Shown: positions 34,291 to 46,447 of the stretch, one piece after another
Layout of the letters: each line of letters starts with the position of its first letter
How positions within the stretch are numbered: the stretch's first letter is position 1
Assembly: GCF_041677825.1 (NCBI RefSeq)
Contig: NZ_JBAYPG010000013.1
Location: 13,287 to 77,286 of the forward strand
DNA length: 64,000 nt
Reading direction: 5' to 3'
Origin: Castellaniella sp041677825
Lineage (GTDB): Bacteria > Pseudomonadota > Gammaproteobacteria > Burkholderiales > Burkholderiaceae_B
Position numbers and translations under genes: made by a program
The notes under the pieces: model-generated
What the model saw: the letters and a program-made list of their open reading frames with translations, nothing else
Told to the model about the DNA's origin: nothing
Databases searched by the model: none

Positions 34291-34500
34291 TCAGTGGTGC
34301 CCGAGGGCCTTTTCGCCATCGCGCAGCGCGTATTGCGCCCCGCAATACTGGCAGCGGGCCACCCCGTTTTTCACGACCTCGATGTAGATGCGTGGATGCT
34401 GGCTCCAGAGGGGTGCCTTGGGCCCCGGGCAATAGACCGGAAGGTCTTCGGCCCCCACCCGGATGATGTCGTCTTGCCTGGTGTCTGGCGTGCTGCTCAT
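34291..34500 (-). CDS. Zinc-finger domain-containing small protein
   Basis: The 69-residue protein has a Cys-His-Cys-Cys set (Cys24, His35, Cys50, Cys53), with YCPGPKAPLW and ARCQYCGAQY. This is the zf-CHCC domain also found in mitochondrial complex I subunit NDUFS6. The bacterial role is not established. It starts 11 bases after ilvE and is probably in the same transcript. Confidence 0.88.
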   Translation of the reverse strand: MSSTPDTRQDDIIRVGAEDLPVYCPGPKAPLWSQHPRIYIEVVKNGVARCQYCGAQYALRDGEKALGHH

Positions 34501-34510
34501 GGTGGTTCCT

Positions 34511-35431
34511 TCAGACCTTGGTAAGCCAGTGGTGATATTTGGGCGTCTTGCCGGACACCGCATCGAAAAAGGCCTTCTGCAACTGCGTGGTGACTGGCCC
34601 GCGCTCGCCGATGCCGATCTGCCGGCCGTCGATTTCGCGGATGGGCGTGACTTCGGCTGCCGTGCCGGTAAAGAAGGCCTCGTCGGCAATGTAGAGGTCA
34701 TCGCGCGTGAGGCGGCGGGAGGTGATCTGCAGGCCCAGGTCGGCAGCCAGCTGGTGGATGGATGCGCGTGTGATGCCCGTGAGCGCACAGGCGATGTCTG
34801 GTTCGTACAGCACGCCGTCGCGCACGATGAACAGGTTTTCGCCCGAGCCTTCGGCCACGAAGCCCTGGGTGTCGAGGAGGATGGCTTCATCGTAGCCGTG
34901 ATCGAGGGCTTCGGCATTGGCCAGGATCGAATTGGCGTACGTACTGGCAATCTTGGCGCGTGGCATGGTGACGTTGACGTGCTGGCGTGCAAAAGAGGAA
35001 ATCTTCACCCGGATGCCGCGTCGCAGGGCTTCTTCGCCCAGATAGGCGCCCCACGGCCATGCCGCGATGGCCACGTGCACCGAGGCGCCGCGTGGCGAAA
35101 CGCCCATTTTTTCGGAGCCGTAGAACGCCACGGGCCGGATGTAGCAGGATTCGAGACTGTTGCGCCGCACGACCTCGATCTGGGCGTCTTGCAAGGCTTC
35201 GCGCGTGTACGGAATTTTCATCTGGTAGATGTGCGCCGAATTGAGCAGACGCCTGGTGTGTTCTTCGAGCCGGAAGATGGCAGGGCCATTCTGGGTCTTG
35301 TACGCGCGCACCCCTTCGAAGACGGACAGGCCGTAATGCAGTGAATGTGTCAGTACATGGGTGGTGGCTTCGCGCCAGGGCACCAGTTTGCCGTCATACC
35401 AGATGACCCCGTCGCGGTCGGACATGGACAT
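34511..35431 (-). CDS. ilvE: Branched-chain amino acid aminotransferase
   Basis: The 306-residue fold-IV PLP enzyme interconverts Ile, Leu and Val with their keto acids. The PLP lysine is Lys160 in NVTMPRAKIASTY (159 in E. coli). SLHYGLSVFEGVRAY (30-44) and FVAEGSGENLF are family hallmarks. Its small neighbour is a zinc-finger protein. It is divergent from the RhlE-like helicase gene. Confidence 0.96.
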   Translation of the reverse strand: MSMSDRDGVIWYDGKLVPWREATTHVLTHSLHYGLSVFEGVRAYKTQNGPAIFRLEEHTRRLLNSAHIYQMKIPYTREALQDAQIEVVRRNSLESCYIRPVAFYGSEKMGVSPRGASVHVAIAAWPWGAYLGEEALRRGIRVKISSFARQHVNVTMPRAKIASTYANSILANAEALDHGYDEAILLDTQGFVAEGSGENLFIVRDGVLYEPDIACALTGITRASIHQLAADLGLQITSRRLTRDDLYIADEAFFTGTAAEVTPIREIDGRQIGIGERGPVTTQLQKAFFDAVSGKTPKYHHWLTKV

Positions 35432-35552
35432 TGCCGTCTCCTCAATTGATCAGGCGATTATTGTACCAATTGCCCGGCCTGCTGCGATGCAGGTTAAAAT
35501 GATCCGTTCATGCATGCGCAGGCCCTTTTTGCCTGTGCCCTTTCCTATTCGA

Positions 35553-36932
<1,380 letters not shown>

Positions 36933-36996
36933 AATCGTCCTCGGCCCGCGATAATGGGCTGCGCGCCAGGAAACGGCAGCCCGGCTGCGCGCCGGA

Positions 36997-37380
36997 TCAG
37001 AAATCCTCGACCCGGCCCGGCCCGACATGCAGCACAGGCAACTGGCCGGCGTGTTCCAGCAGGCGTTGCAGGGCTTCGGCCATCGGGGGCTGGGGCCCCC
37101 AGAAACGGGTACCCGTGGCGTCCTGGATCAGCAAGGTCGGGAAGTCTTCCACGTCTTCGTCGCCCAGCCACTCGGGGTTGTCTTCGATGTCGACCCAGAT
37201 GAAGGTCCAGTCGGCATGTTTTTGCGCCAGGCGCTCGAACAGCGTGTGCCACGCATCGCAGGTCCGGCACCAGGCCGCGCAGTAGCACACCACGCGCCGG
37301 CCTTCGTCAACCGCCAGCCGGGCGCTGAGTGCCGGTTTGTCGGTATGCGGGTTATACAGGCGCGGGTCATACAGGCTCAT
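36997..37380 (-). CDS. Thioredoxin-family protein
   Basis: The 127-residue protein has a thioredoxin fold with the active-site variant CRTC (Cys38-Cys41) in CYCAAWCRTCDAW, and a later cis-proline in EDFPTLLIQ. There is no signal peptide, so it is cytoplasmic. CRTC instead of CGPC and Thr/Arg between the cysteines suggest different redox properties from TrxA. The partner is unknown. Confidence 0.86.
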   Translation of the reverse strand: MSLYDPRLYNPHTDKPALSARLAVDEGRRVVCYCAAWCRTCDAWHTLFERLAQKHADWTFIWVDIEDNPEWLGDEDVEDFPTLLIQDATGTRFWGPQPPMAEALQRLLEHAGQLPVLHVGPGRVEDF

Positions 37381-37628
37381 GATGGGATGTCCGGATTCGA
37401 TGCTGCACCTGCCCGATTGTAAGGGTTTGCGCTGGCCGGGTCTGCGTGGCGCGTCCGGACTGGCGCACGACCATCCTCGTCGGCCACAGCGGCGCAGGAC
37501 GACGCGCACCGGGGCCGGATCGTCCACGGCGGGGTGGCCCGGCGCGCGGCGGAGCACGCGTCCTGCATGGCGAAACCTGCGCATGGGCGGGCTTGCGCTG
37601 GTGCCGCAGTTCGTGGAAACTTCGCATC

Positions 37629-38453
37629 ATGCCCACGACAGAAATCATTGCACATGACACGCCGGCGGGGCCTGGCTTCACCAAGGTGGGGCAGGCCTTT
37701 CGCCGGGCACTGGTCAGCCAGTTGCATCCGCGCATGCTGCTGGCTCTGCTGTTGCCATTTTTCATTGCAGTCCTGGGCGCGGTCATCCTGTTGTGGCTGT
37801 TCTGGTCACCCCTGACGCTCTGGATCGACCAGTCCATTTCGGCCTGGGGGCCGCTGGATGCACTGGACCAGTGGCTGCTGGCGCTGGGCTGGTTCTCACT
37901 CAAGCTGTGGACGCTGCCTGTGCTGGTGCCATTGATGGCTGCAGGCCTGCTGCTGCCCATGGCCGGGATCCTCGGCCTGGTGATCGCGGCAATCTTCGTG
38001 ATGCCCATCGTACTGAGGCACCTCGAACGGCACGACTACCCCGGGTTGAAACGCCAGGGGCGTCATGTGACCGCGCTCGGCACCTGGAACGCGATCTGGG
38101 TCGTCACGCTGTTCTGTCTGGGCTGGCTGCTGACCATGCCCTTGTGGCTGGTGCCACCGTTTGCGCTCGTCCTGCCGGTGTTCTGGTGGGCCTTTGCCGT
38201 CAACCGCATGCTGCGCGTCGATGCCCTGATCGAACATGCGTCGGTCGCCGAGCGGCGCGTGTTGTGGCGAAGCAACAATCGGCCGCTGTGGCTGCTCGCG
38301 GGTTGTCTGTCGCTGTTGAACCTGATCCCGCTGTTCTGGCTGGTGATGCCCGTATTCTCGGCGCTGGTGTATGCCCATTTCTGTCTGGATGCCCTGCGCG
38401 AACTGCGTGCTCGAACCCTGATCGATCTCCAGGAATTTTCTCATGCAAACTGA
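37629..38453 (+). CDS. EI24-domain inner-membrane protein (CysZ-like)
   Basis: The 274-residue protein has about five or six membrane helices, with GQAFRRALVSQLHPRMLLALL and a central VMPIVLRHLERHDYPGL loop. It matches EI24-domain proteins, which include the sulfate transporter CysZ. Real CysZ function is not supported by neighbours, so the role is open. The frame can be extended 61 codons upstream without similarity. The end overlaps the CinA-like gene by 11 bases. Confidence 0.78.
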   Translation: MPTTEIIAHDTPAGPGFTKVGQAFRRALVSQLHPRMLLALLLPFFIAVLGAVILLWLFWSPLTLWIDQSISAWGPLDALDQWLLALGWFSLKLWTLPVLVPLMAAGLLLPMAGILGLVIAAIFVMPIVLRHLERHDYPGLKRQGRHVTALGTWNAIWVVTLFCLGWLLTMPLWLVPPFALVLPVFWWAFAVNRMLRVDALIEHASVAERRVLWRSNNRPLWLLAGCLSLLNLIPLFWLVMPVFSALVYAHFCLDALRELRARTLIDLQEFSHAN

Positions 38454-39264
38454 AGTCCCTCCCCCCGTTGAAATCCCCCGCGTGCGCCTGATCATCATTG
38501 GCGATGAAATCCTGTCTGGCCGGCGTCAGGACCAGCATCTTTCGAAGTTCATCGAACTCCTGCAGAAGCGTGGCATGCGGCTGCACGGGGCAGAATTCAT
38601 CTCGGATGACGAAGATGGCATCACGGCCTGCCTGCAGCGCAGTTTTGCGACCCATGATCTGGTGTTCTGCTGCGGCGGCATCGGTGCCACGCCCGATGAT
38701 CGTACCCGGCAGGCGGCGGCACGGGCGCTGGGGGTGCCGCTGGCCCTGCATCCCGAGGCGGAACGCCTGATTGCGCAGCGCTGCGCCGAGATGGCGGCCA
38801 AGGGGCAGGGCACGGCCGACATGAGTGACCCTGAAAACCAGCAGCGCCTGCAAATGGGGGTGTTCCCCCAGGGTGCAGAGATCATTCCCAACAGTTTCAA
38901 TCGCATTCCCGGGTTTTTCATCCACGATCACAGTTTCATGCCTGGTTTTCCGGTCATGGCGCATGCCATGATGGCCTGGACACTGGATACCCGCTATGCC
39001 CGCTGGCACCATTGTGAAGTTCGCGCAGAGTATTCCTTTCTGGTTTTCGGCCTGCCTGAATCCCGGATCACGCCCGCGCTCGAGCAGCTCGAAGTGCAAT
39101 GGCCGGGCGTGCGGGTGTTCAGCCTGCCCAATGTAGGGGATCGAGGTGGTCATCCGCATACTGAACTGGGCGTGAAAGGCGCGCCCGAGGCCACTGCGCA
39201 GGCGCTCGAATGGTTGCGCGCCCAGGTCCTGGCAGCCGGAGGCCGGCTCAGCCCGCCCGCCTGA
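38443..39264 (+). CDS. CinA-type molybdopterin-binding domain protein
   Basis: The 273-residue protein has a MoCF_biosynth (MPTbd) domain: RLIIIGDEILSGRRQDQHL near 15-33 and FCCGGIGATPDDRTRQAAA. These are the typical molybdopterin or ADP-ribose pyrophosphatase-like motifs. It lacks the C-terminal amidase part of full CinA, so it belongs to the single-domain (YfaY-like) group. It overlaps the EI24 gene end, and the two are probably co-translated. Confidence 0.86.
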   Translation: MQTEVPPPVEIPRVRLIIIGDEILSGRRQDQHLSKFIELLQKRGMRLHGAEFISDDEDGITACLQRSFATHDLVFCCGGIGATPDDRTRQAAARALGVPLALHPEAERLIAQRCAEMAAKGQGTADMSDPENQQRLQMGVFPQGAEIIPNSFNRIPGFFIHDHSFMPGFPVMAHAMMAWTLDTRYARWHHCEVRAEYSFLVFGLPESRITPALEQLEVQWPGVRVFSLPNVGDRGGHPHTELGVKGAPEATAQALEWLRAQVLAAGGRLSPPA

Positions 39265-39410
39265 ACCGGCCGGCGTGCGGGCAGGCCATGCAGCCTGTAG
39301 TGCCCCGCCCCCATACAGATCGCGACAGGGCTGACGCCGATGCATCGGCCAGCATCGTGCACCGCTGGCCGCGAGACACCCACCGACCCGGTTGTCGAGC
39401 GGTTTGTTGT

Positions 39411-39433
39411 CATATGGTTTGATTTTTCATATG
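39411..39433. promoter_or_regulatory. Pair of CATATG palindromes upstream of the IclR gene
   Basis: CATATG occurs at 39411-39416 and again at 39428-39433, 17 bases apart. The wider context is TCATATG with AT-rich sequence between. Spacing close to two helical turns and position 24-46 bases before the IclR start suggest an autoregulatory operator. This is inference. Confidence 0.35.
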
Positions 39434-39456
39434 ATGGAAAAAACAAGCTGCTCATC

Positions 39457-40245
39457 ATGCCTTATTCTTCTCTCCATGCGGGTGACCCCGCAGCCATCAC
39501 CATTCAGGTTCTCGATCGGGCCATGCGCCTGCTCGATGTGCTCGCTGCGCACAACGATCCCGTCACGCTCAAGACGCTTTCCGGTGCCACGGGCCTGCAC
39601 GCGTCCACGGTACACCGCATATTGGCCGACCTGTGCGTGGGGCGCTACGTCGAGCGGGTGGACAGCGGCCTGTACCGCCTGGGCATGCGCCTTCTCGAAC
39701 TGGGTTCGTTAGTCAAGGGGCGCCTGGACGTGCGCACGGCCTCCATTGGCCTGATGCGCGCATTGCATCGCCAGACGGGCCAGACGGTGAATCTCTCGCT
39801 GGCTCAGGGCGATGAGATCGTCTATGTCGAACGGGCCTGGAGCGAGTGTTCAGGCATGCAGGTGGTGCGGGCCATTGGTGGGCGCGCGCCACTGCATCTG
39901 ACGTCCACCGGCAAGCTGTTCCTGTCGGTCTGGGATGCGCGCAGCGTGCGCAGCTATGCCATGCGGACCGGTCTGGCGGGCAATACGCGCAACAGCATCA
40001 CCCAGCTCGATCAGCTCGAGCGCGAGCTGGCGCTCGTGCGTCGCCACGGGTATGCACGTGACAACGAAGAACTGGAACTGGGCGTGCGCTGCATTGCAGC
40101 GGGGATCTACGATGACACAGATGCCCTGCTGGCGGGTCTGTCGCTTTCGGCACCCGCCGAGCGCATGCGCGACGACTGGATTCCGCTGCTCACCGACACC
40201 GCCACCCGCATTTCGTCGGCCTTGGGCCACGATGGCACGCATTGA
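39457..40245 (+). CDS. IclR-family transcriptional regulator
   Basis: The 262-residue protein has an N-terminal winged helix-turn-helix (LDRAMRLLDVLAAHNDPVTL, then GLHASTVHRILADL). The C-terminal IclR effector domain contains LHLTSTGKLFL and GVRCIAAGIYDD. IclR regulators control catabolic or PHA-related operons. A start 39 codons further up would place the paired CATATG sites inside the gene, so ATG 39457 is preferred. The phasin gene lies immediately downstream, but a regulatory link is only possible, not shown. Confidence 0.9.
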   Translation: MPYSSLHAGDPAAITIQVLDRAMRLLDVLAAHNDPVTLKTLSGATGLHASTVHRILADLCVGRYVERVDSGLYRLGMRLLELGSLVKGRLDVRTASIGLMRALHRQTGQTVNLSLAQGDEIVYVERAWSECSGMQVVRAIGGRAPLHLTSTGKLFLSVWDARSVRSYAMRTGLAGNTRNSITQLDQLERELALVRRHGYARDNEELELGVRCIAAGIYDDTDALLAGLSLSAPAERMRDDWIPLLTDTATRISSALGHDGTH

Positions 40246-40269
40246 GTTGTTGCGTCGCAACAAAAATGA

Positions 40270-40297
40270 TTGACACCGCTTTTCTTTCATGTACAAT
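40270..40297 (+). promoter_or_regulatory. Sigma-70 promoter of the phasin gene
   Basis: TTGACA at 40270-40275 and TACAAT at 40292-40297 are separated by 16 bases. The -35 is a perfect consensus. The predicted start lies about 85 bases before the phasin ATG, upstream of the GCAGCA/TGCTGC palindrome. Confidence 0.75.
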
Positions 40298-40311
40298 TTC
40301 TATTGTGCAAT

Positions 40312-40327
40312 GCAGCAATCCTGCTGC
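40312..40327. promoter_or_regulatory. Candidate PhaR operator before the phasin gene
   Basis: GCAGCA-ATCC-TGCTGC is a perfect six-base inverted repeat with a four-base spacer, just downstream of the -10 box. TGC/GCA-rich palindromes are the known target type of PhaR, the PHA-responsive repressor of phasin genes. PhaR itself is not in the window. Confidence 0.45.
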
Positions 40328-40389
40328 TTCAGAGAAGGGTGGCGGCCCCTGACCGACAACGTCCTTCTCGCCCACGACAAGGAGTCATC

Positions 40390-40971
40390 ATGAGCGCTAC
40401 CCAACAACCCCTGCAGGCGACCCAGAAAGCGGCCCTCGACAACCTGCTGGCCGTTCAGGAAACCTTTTTCAGCGGCTTCGAAAAGCTGGTCGATCTGAAC
40501 CTGAAGGCCACCAAGGCGGCCCTTGAAGAGATCGCGCAGAAATCCAAGGATGCCATCGAGCTCAAGGATGCCCAGGAACTGCTGAGCTTCACGTCGGCGC
40601 TGGTGCGCCCCGAGCAGGCCGTGACCTACGGCAAGGATGTCTATGAAATCCTGGCCGACATCCACAGCGACCTGAGCAAGCTGGCCGATACCCACCTGAG
40701 CCAGGGTCAGCAGCAAGTGGCCGAAGTGGTCGAGCAGTTCGCCCGCAACGCGCCCACCGGCTCGGAAGGTGCGGTTGCCCTGATCAAGTCGTCCCTGGCC
40801 ACCGCCACCAACGCCTATGAGTCGGCCGCCAAGGCTGCCCGGCAGGCCGCCAGTGCGGCCGAGTCGAATTTCCAGGCCGCTACGAATGCCACGCTGAAGG
40901 CCGCCACCGACGTCAGCAAGGCCGCCACCAAGGCGACCAAGACCGGCAGTCGCGCTGCCGCGGCCAACTGA
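40390..40971 (+). CDS. phaP: Phasin (PHA granule-associated protein)
   Basis: The 193-residue alpha-helical protein has a phasin_2-type core (LLAVQETFFSGFEKLVDLNL, KDAIELKDAQELLSF). The Ala/Lys/Thr-rich repeat tail (KAATDVSKAATKATKTG) resembles those that help bind granules and DNA. Phasins coat polyhydroxyalkanoate granules and are highly expressed. That fits the consensus promoter, AGGAGT ribosome site and downstream hairpin. This implies the host chromosome makes PHA independently of the island-borne synthase. Confidence 0.93.
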   Translation: MSATQQPLQATQKAALDNLLAVQETFFSGFEKLVDLNLKATKAALEEIAQKSKDAIELKDAQELLSFTSALVRPEQAVTYGKDVYEILADIHSDLSKLADTHLSQGQQQVAEVVEQFARNAPTGSEGAVALIKSSLATATNAYESAAKAARQAASAAESNFQAATNATLKAATDVSKAATKATKTGSRAAAAN

Positions 40972-41012
40972 TGCGGCCTACCCATGCACCAGCCTCGAAT
41001 GGCTGATGCAGC

Positions 41013-41043
41013 CAACAACGCCCCGCTTGCCGGGGCGTTGTTG
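41013..41043 (+). terminator. Strong hairpin after the phasin gene
   Basis: A 13-base perfect inverted repeat (CAACAACGCCCCG ... CGGGGCGTTGTTG) with a five-base loop lies 42 bases after phaP. The T-tract is short (GTTGTTC), so it may be a terminator or an mRNA 3' stabiliser. Confidence 0.65.
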
Positions 41044-41141
41044 TTCCTGGGCCTGGCACGCCGGTTTGTCCAGTTCATCGAGCGGGTGATTTTTGGCCAC
41101 GGGACCGCGCCAATCCGTCCGTCAGACCGTATACTTCAGCG

Positions 41142-42272
41142 ATGAGTTCAATTCGACGCATGTTTCTTCTGGCGGCCGTGCTGCTGGTGGGTCTGGCCGG
41201 GCTTTACTGGTGGCAGCAGCAACCTTCTCGTGCAGCGTCCGCGCCCGCGGCCCCGGCACCGGTTCGGGTGCACCTGGCGACGGTTCAGGTCCAGGATGTC
41301 CCGATGTGGGTACAGGGCCTGGGCACCGGCGAGGCGTGGCAGAATGTGGTGGTCCGTTCGCGTATCGACGGCCAGCTCGAGGAATTGGGCTTCCATGAGG
41401 GCGACATGGTGCAGCAGGGCCAGTTGCTCGCGCGTCTCGATGATCGCATCCCGCGCGCCCAACTCGACCTGGCCCGGGCGCAATTGGCGCGTGACCAGAT
41501 TCAACTCGACAACGCCCGCGCGGACCTGGCGCGTTATCGGCAGTTGGCCACGCGTGGTGCCATCGAGCGCCAGGTGCTCGATCGGCAGGCGGCCCAGGTG
41601 GCCGTGCTCGAAGCCACCGTGCAGGCAGACGACGCGCAGGTCGCCCATGCGCAGGCCGTGCTCGATGACACGCGCATACTGGCTCCGCTGAGCGGGCGCA
41701 CGGGGGTGGTCAATTATGATCCCGGCAATCAGGTGAGGATGTCGGATGCACAAGGCCTGGTGACGATCCGGCAGATCGATCCCATCGCCGTGCGCTTCAT
41801 GGTGCCGGACACCGAGTTCTCGCGCATACAGTCGGCCCTGCACAAGGGCGGTGACCTGCCCGTCGAGGTGTTCGATCGGGCAAGCGGTGAATCGCTGGGG
41901 CTGGGGTCGCTGGTGCTGATGGACAATCAGATCGATGAGGCCAGTGCCACCTTGCAGTTGAAAGCCCGCATGAGCAATCCGGAACAGCGGATCTGGCCAG
42001 GTCAGACCGTCGACGTGCGTCTGACGATCGGGCAATACCCGCAGGCACTGGTGGTGCCCGACCAGGCCATCCAGCGCGGGGTGGACAGCCTCCAGGTCTA
42101 CGTGGCCGAGGCGGACGACCGTGTACGCCTGCAGCCCGTTGAAGTGGGTGTGGTGCAGGAAGGCATGGCGCTGGTGTCCAGCGGGCTGCGGGCCGGCGAG
42201 CGGGTGGTGATCGATGGCCAGTACAAGCTGCGCCCGGGGCTTGCCATCGAAGCCATCGAGGGCACGTCGTGA
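41142..42272 (+). CDS. RND efflux periplasmic adaptor (MdtA-like)
   Basis: The 376-residue membrane-fusion protein has an N-terminal anchor (about 7-24) and a biotinyl-lipoyl half (VRSRIDGQLEELGFHEGDMVQQG). It also has a coiled-coil hairpin and a beta-barrel with LSGRTGVVNYDPGNQV. The downstream pump starts four bases before this stop. This is a two-gene MdtA-MdtB/C-type tripartite system without its own outer-membrane factor. The efflux substrates are unknown. Confidence 0.92.
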   Translation: MSSIRRMFLLAAVLLVGLAGLYWWQQQPSRAASAPAAPAPVRVHLATVQVQDVPMWVQGLGTGEAWQNVVVRSRIDGQLEELGFHEGDMVQQGQLLARLDDRIPRAQLDLARAQLARDQIQLDNARADLARYRQLATRGAIERQVLDRQAAQVAVLEATVQADDAQVAHAQAVLDDTRILAPLSGRTGVVNYDPGNQVRMSDAQGLVTIRQIDPIAVRFMVPDTEFSRIQSALHKGGDLPVEVFDRASGESLGLGSLVLMDNQIDEASATLQLKARMSNPEQRIWPGQTVDVRLTIGQYPQALVVPDQAIQRGVDSLQVYVAEADDRVRLQPVEVGVVQEGMALVSSGLRAGERVVIDGQYKLRPGLAIEAIEGTS

Positions 42273-45200
42273 ATATTTCCGGGGCATTCATCCGTCGGCC
42301 CATCGGTACCTCCTTGCTGGCCATGGCCCTGTTTCTGGTGGGCCTGGCCATGTTCCCCCTGCTGCCCGTGGCCCCCTTGCCCCAGGTGGATTTCCCTACC
42401 ATACAGGTGATGGCGCGTTTGCCTGGCGGCAACCCCGAAACCATGGCCACCAGCGTGGCGCAACCCCTGGAGCGCGAGTTCTCCACAATCCCCGGGTTGC
42501 AGCAGATGAGCTCCGAAAATGCGCTGGGCTCCACGCGGATCACGCTGCAGTTCGACCTCGACCGGAACATCGATGGCGCCGCGCTCGATGTGCAAAGCGC
42601 AATCAATGCCGCTTCGCGCCAGTTGCCTTCGAATCTCAGCAGTCCGCCTACGTTTCGCAAGATCAATCCAGCCGATTTCTCCATCCTGATCCTGTCGGTC
42701 CAGTCGGATGTCCTGCCGATCACCGAGGTCAATGATTTTGCCGACAATATTCTGGCGCAGCAGTTATCGCGCATCGAAGGGGTGGGGCAGGTCGTCATCT
42801 GGGGGCAGAAGAAGCCCGCCGTGCGCATTCAGGTCGACCCCGAAAAAATGGCCGCGCTGGATCTGGATCTGGAGGGGATCCGTGGCGTGATCGCCACGAC
42901 CACGGTGAATCAGCCCAAGGGCATCATCGATGGTTCGCGCCAGAGCTACACGATCTATACCAACGACCAGATCCTCGAAGTCGAGCCCTGGAATGATGTG
43001 ATCATCGCCTGGCGCAATGGCGCGCCGATCCGGGTGCGCGACATTGGCCGGGCGGTGCCCGGGCCCGAAGACATGAAGCAGGCCGGCTGGGCCTTTGCTG
43101 GTGCCGGGGCCGCTCTGGATGACGCCGCCCTGGATGGCCGTTCATTGGTCATGGGCATCACCAAGCAGCCGGGGGCCAACGTCATCGAGACGGTCGAGCG
43201 CATCCGTGCCGAACTGCCACGTCTGATGGCGTCGATGCCGGCGAGCATCCATGTCAGCACCCTGATGGATCGCACCCAGAATATCCGCGCCTCGGTGCTC
43301 GAGGTTGAGTACACGCTCCTGCTGTCGATTGCCCTGGTGGTGCTGGTGATCTTCATGTTCCTGCGCAACGTGGCGGGTACCCTGATTGCCAGTGCCACCG
43401 TGCCGCTTGCCCTGATGGGCACGTTTGCGCTCATGTATCTGGTCGGCTACAGCCTTGACAACCTGTCGCTGATGGCCTTGACGATTTCCGTGGGCTTCAT
43501 CGTCGATGATGCGGTGGTGATGCTGGAAAACATCTGGCGTCATGTCGAAGAAGGCTTGCCGCCCATGCAGGCTGCGCTCAAGGGGTCCGCCGAGATCGGC
43601 TTCACCATCGTATCGATTTCGGTCTCGCTGATCGCCGTGTTCATTCCCCTGCTGCTCATGAGCGGCATGGTGGGGCGTCTGTTTCGCGAGTTTGCCATGA
43701 CCGTGACCATGACGGTGATGATCTCGGTGGCCATCACGCTGAGCCTGACGCCGATGCTGTGTTCGCGTTATCTGCGCAAGGTGTCGGGGCAGCGCCACGG
43801 CTGGCTGTACCGGGTCTTCGAGAGCGGTTTCGAACGCCTGCTGGCGGGTTATCGGCGCGGGCTGGATTTTGTCCTCGATCACAATTTCGCCACCTTGCTG
43901 GTGTTTCTGGCCACGGTGGCAGCCTCGGCCGTATTGTTCGTGGTGATTCCCAAGGGCTTTTTTCCACAACAGGATACGGGGGCCATCTTTGGCATGGCTG
44001 AAGCGGCACAGGACAGTTCCTTTGAAGCCATGAACGAACGCATGATGGCGCTGGCCGAGGTGATCCGCCAGGACCCGGACGTGGCGGCATTCGGCATGAG
44101 CAGCAATGCCCCTACCTTCAATACGGGGCGTTTCTTCATCAGCCTGCGCCCGCGCAGCGAGGGCCGCAAGGCCTCGGCCGACCAGGTGATTGCGCGCCTG
44201 CGCCCGCAACTGGCGGAAATCCCGGCGGTGCAGCTGTTCCTGCAGGCGGGGCAGGATATCAACGTGGGCGGGCGCATGTCGCGTTCGCAGTATCAGTACA
44301 CCCTGACCAGTGCCGACCTCGAAGAGTTGAACACCTGGGCGCCCCGCCTGCTCGAGCGGTTCCACCAGTTGCCGCAGCTCACCGATCTGGCCACCGACCA
44401 GCAGAGCAGTGCCAATACCGTCATGGTCACCATCGATCGCCAGCGGGCGGCCATGTTCGGCATTACGCCGGCCATGATAGACAGCACCATCTACAATGCG
44501 CTGGGCCAGCGGCAGGTGGCCCAGTATTCCACGCAGATCAACAGCTATCAGGTCATTCTCGAAATCGATCCTCGCTGGCAGTCCGATCCGGACGTGTTCT
44601 CGCGGCTTTACATTCGTTCGCCCACCACCGGCAAGCAAGTGCCCCTGTCGAGCCTGGTGCGGGTGGATACCAGCCGTCCGGGCTTTCTGTCCATCAACCA
44701 CCAGGGGCAGTTTCCGGCGGTCACCATATCGTTCAATCTGGCCCCCGGGGTGGCGCTGGGCCAGGCCGTGAATGCGATCTATGCCGCCGAGCAGGAAATG
44801 GCCGTGCCGCTGTCGGTGCAGGGCTCATTCCAGGGTACGGCACAGGTCTTCGAAGAGTCGCTGGCCTCACAGCCCTACCTGATCGCCGCGGCGCTGGTGG
44901 CCGTCTACATCGTCCTCGGGCTGCTGTACGAGAGCTACATCCATCCGCTCACGATCTTGTCCACTTTGCCTTCAGCGGGGGTGGGGGCCTTGCTCATCCT
45001 CATGGCCAACGGCTTCGACCTGAGCGTGATCGCGGTCATCGGCATTTTGCTGCTCATCGGCATCGTCAAGAAAAACGGCATCATGCTGATCGATTTTGCC
45101 CTGGTGGCCGAGCGCAAGCAGGGTCTGAGCCCGCGTGAAGCCATCTATCAGGCCTGCCTGCTGCGTTTCAGGCCCATCATGATGACGACACTCTGTGCGC

Positions 45201-45372
45201 TGTTTGCGGGTCTGCCGCTGATGCTGGGCAGTGGTGCAGGCTCCGAACTGCGTCAGCCCCTGGGGTACGCCATGGTGGGTGGCCTGTTGCTGTCGCAGGC
45301 GCTGACGCTGTTCACGACACCGGTGATCTATCTGTATCTGGATCGGGTGCACCGGCGCTTCAGCCGCAATCC

Positions 45373-46440
<1,068 letters not shown>

Positions 46441-46447
46441 GGTGGGT

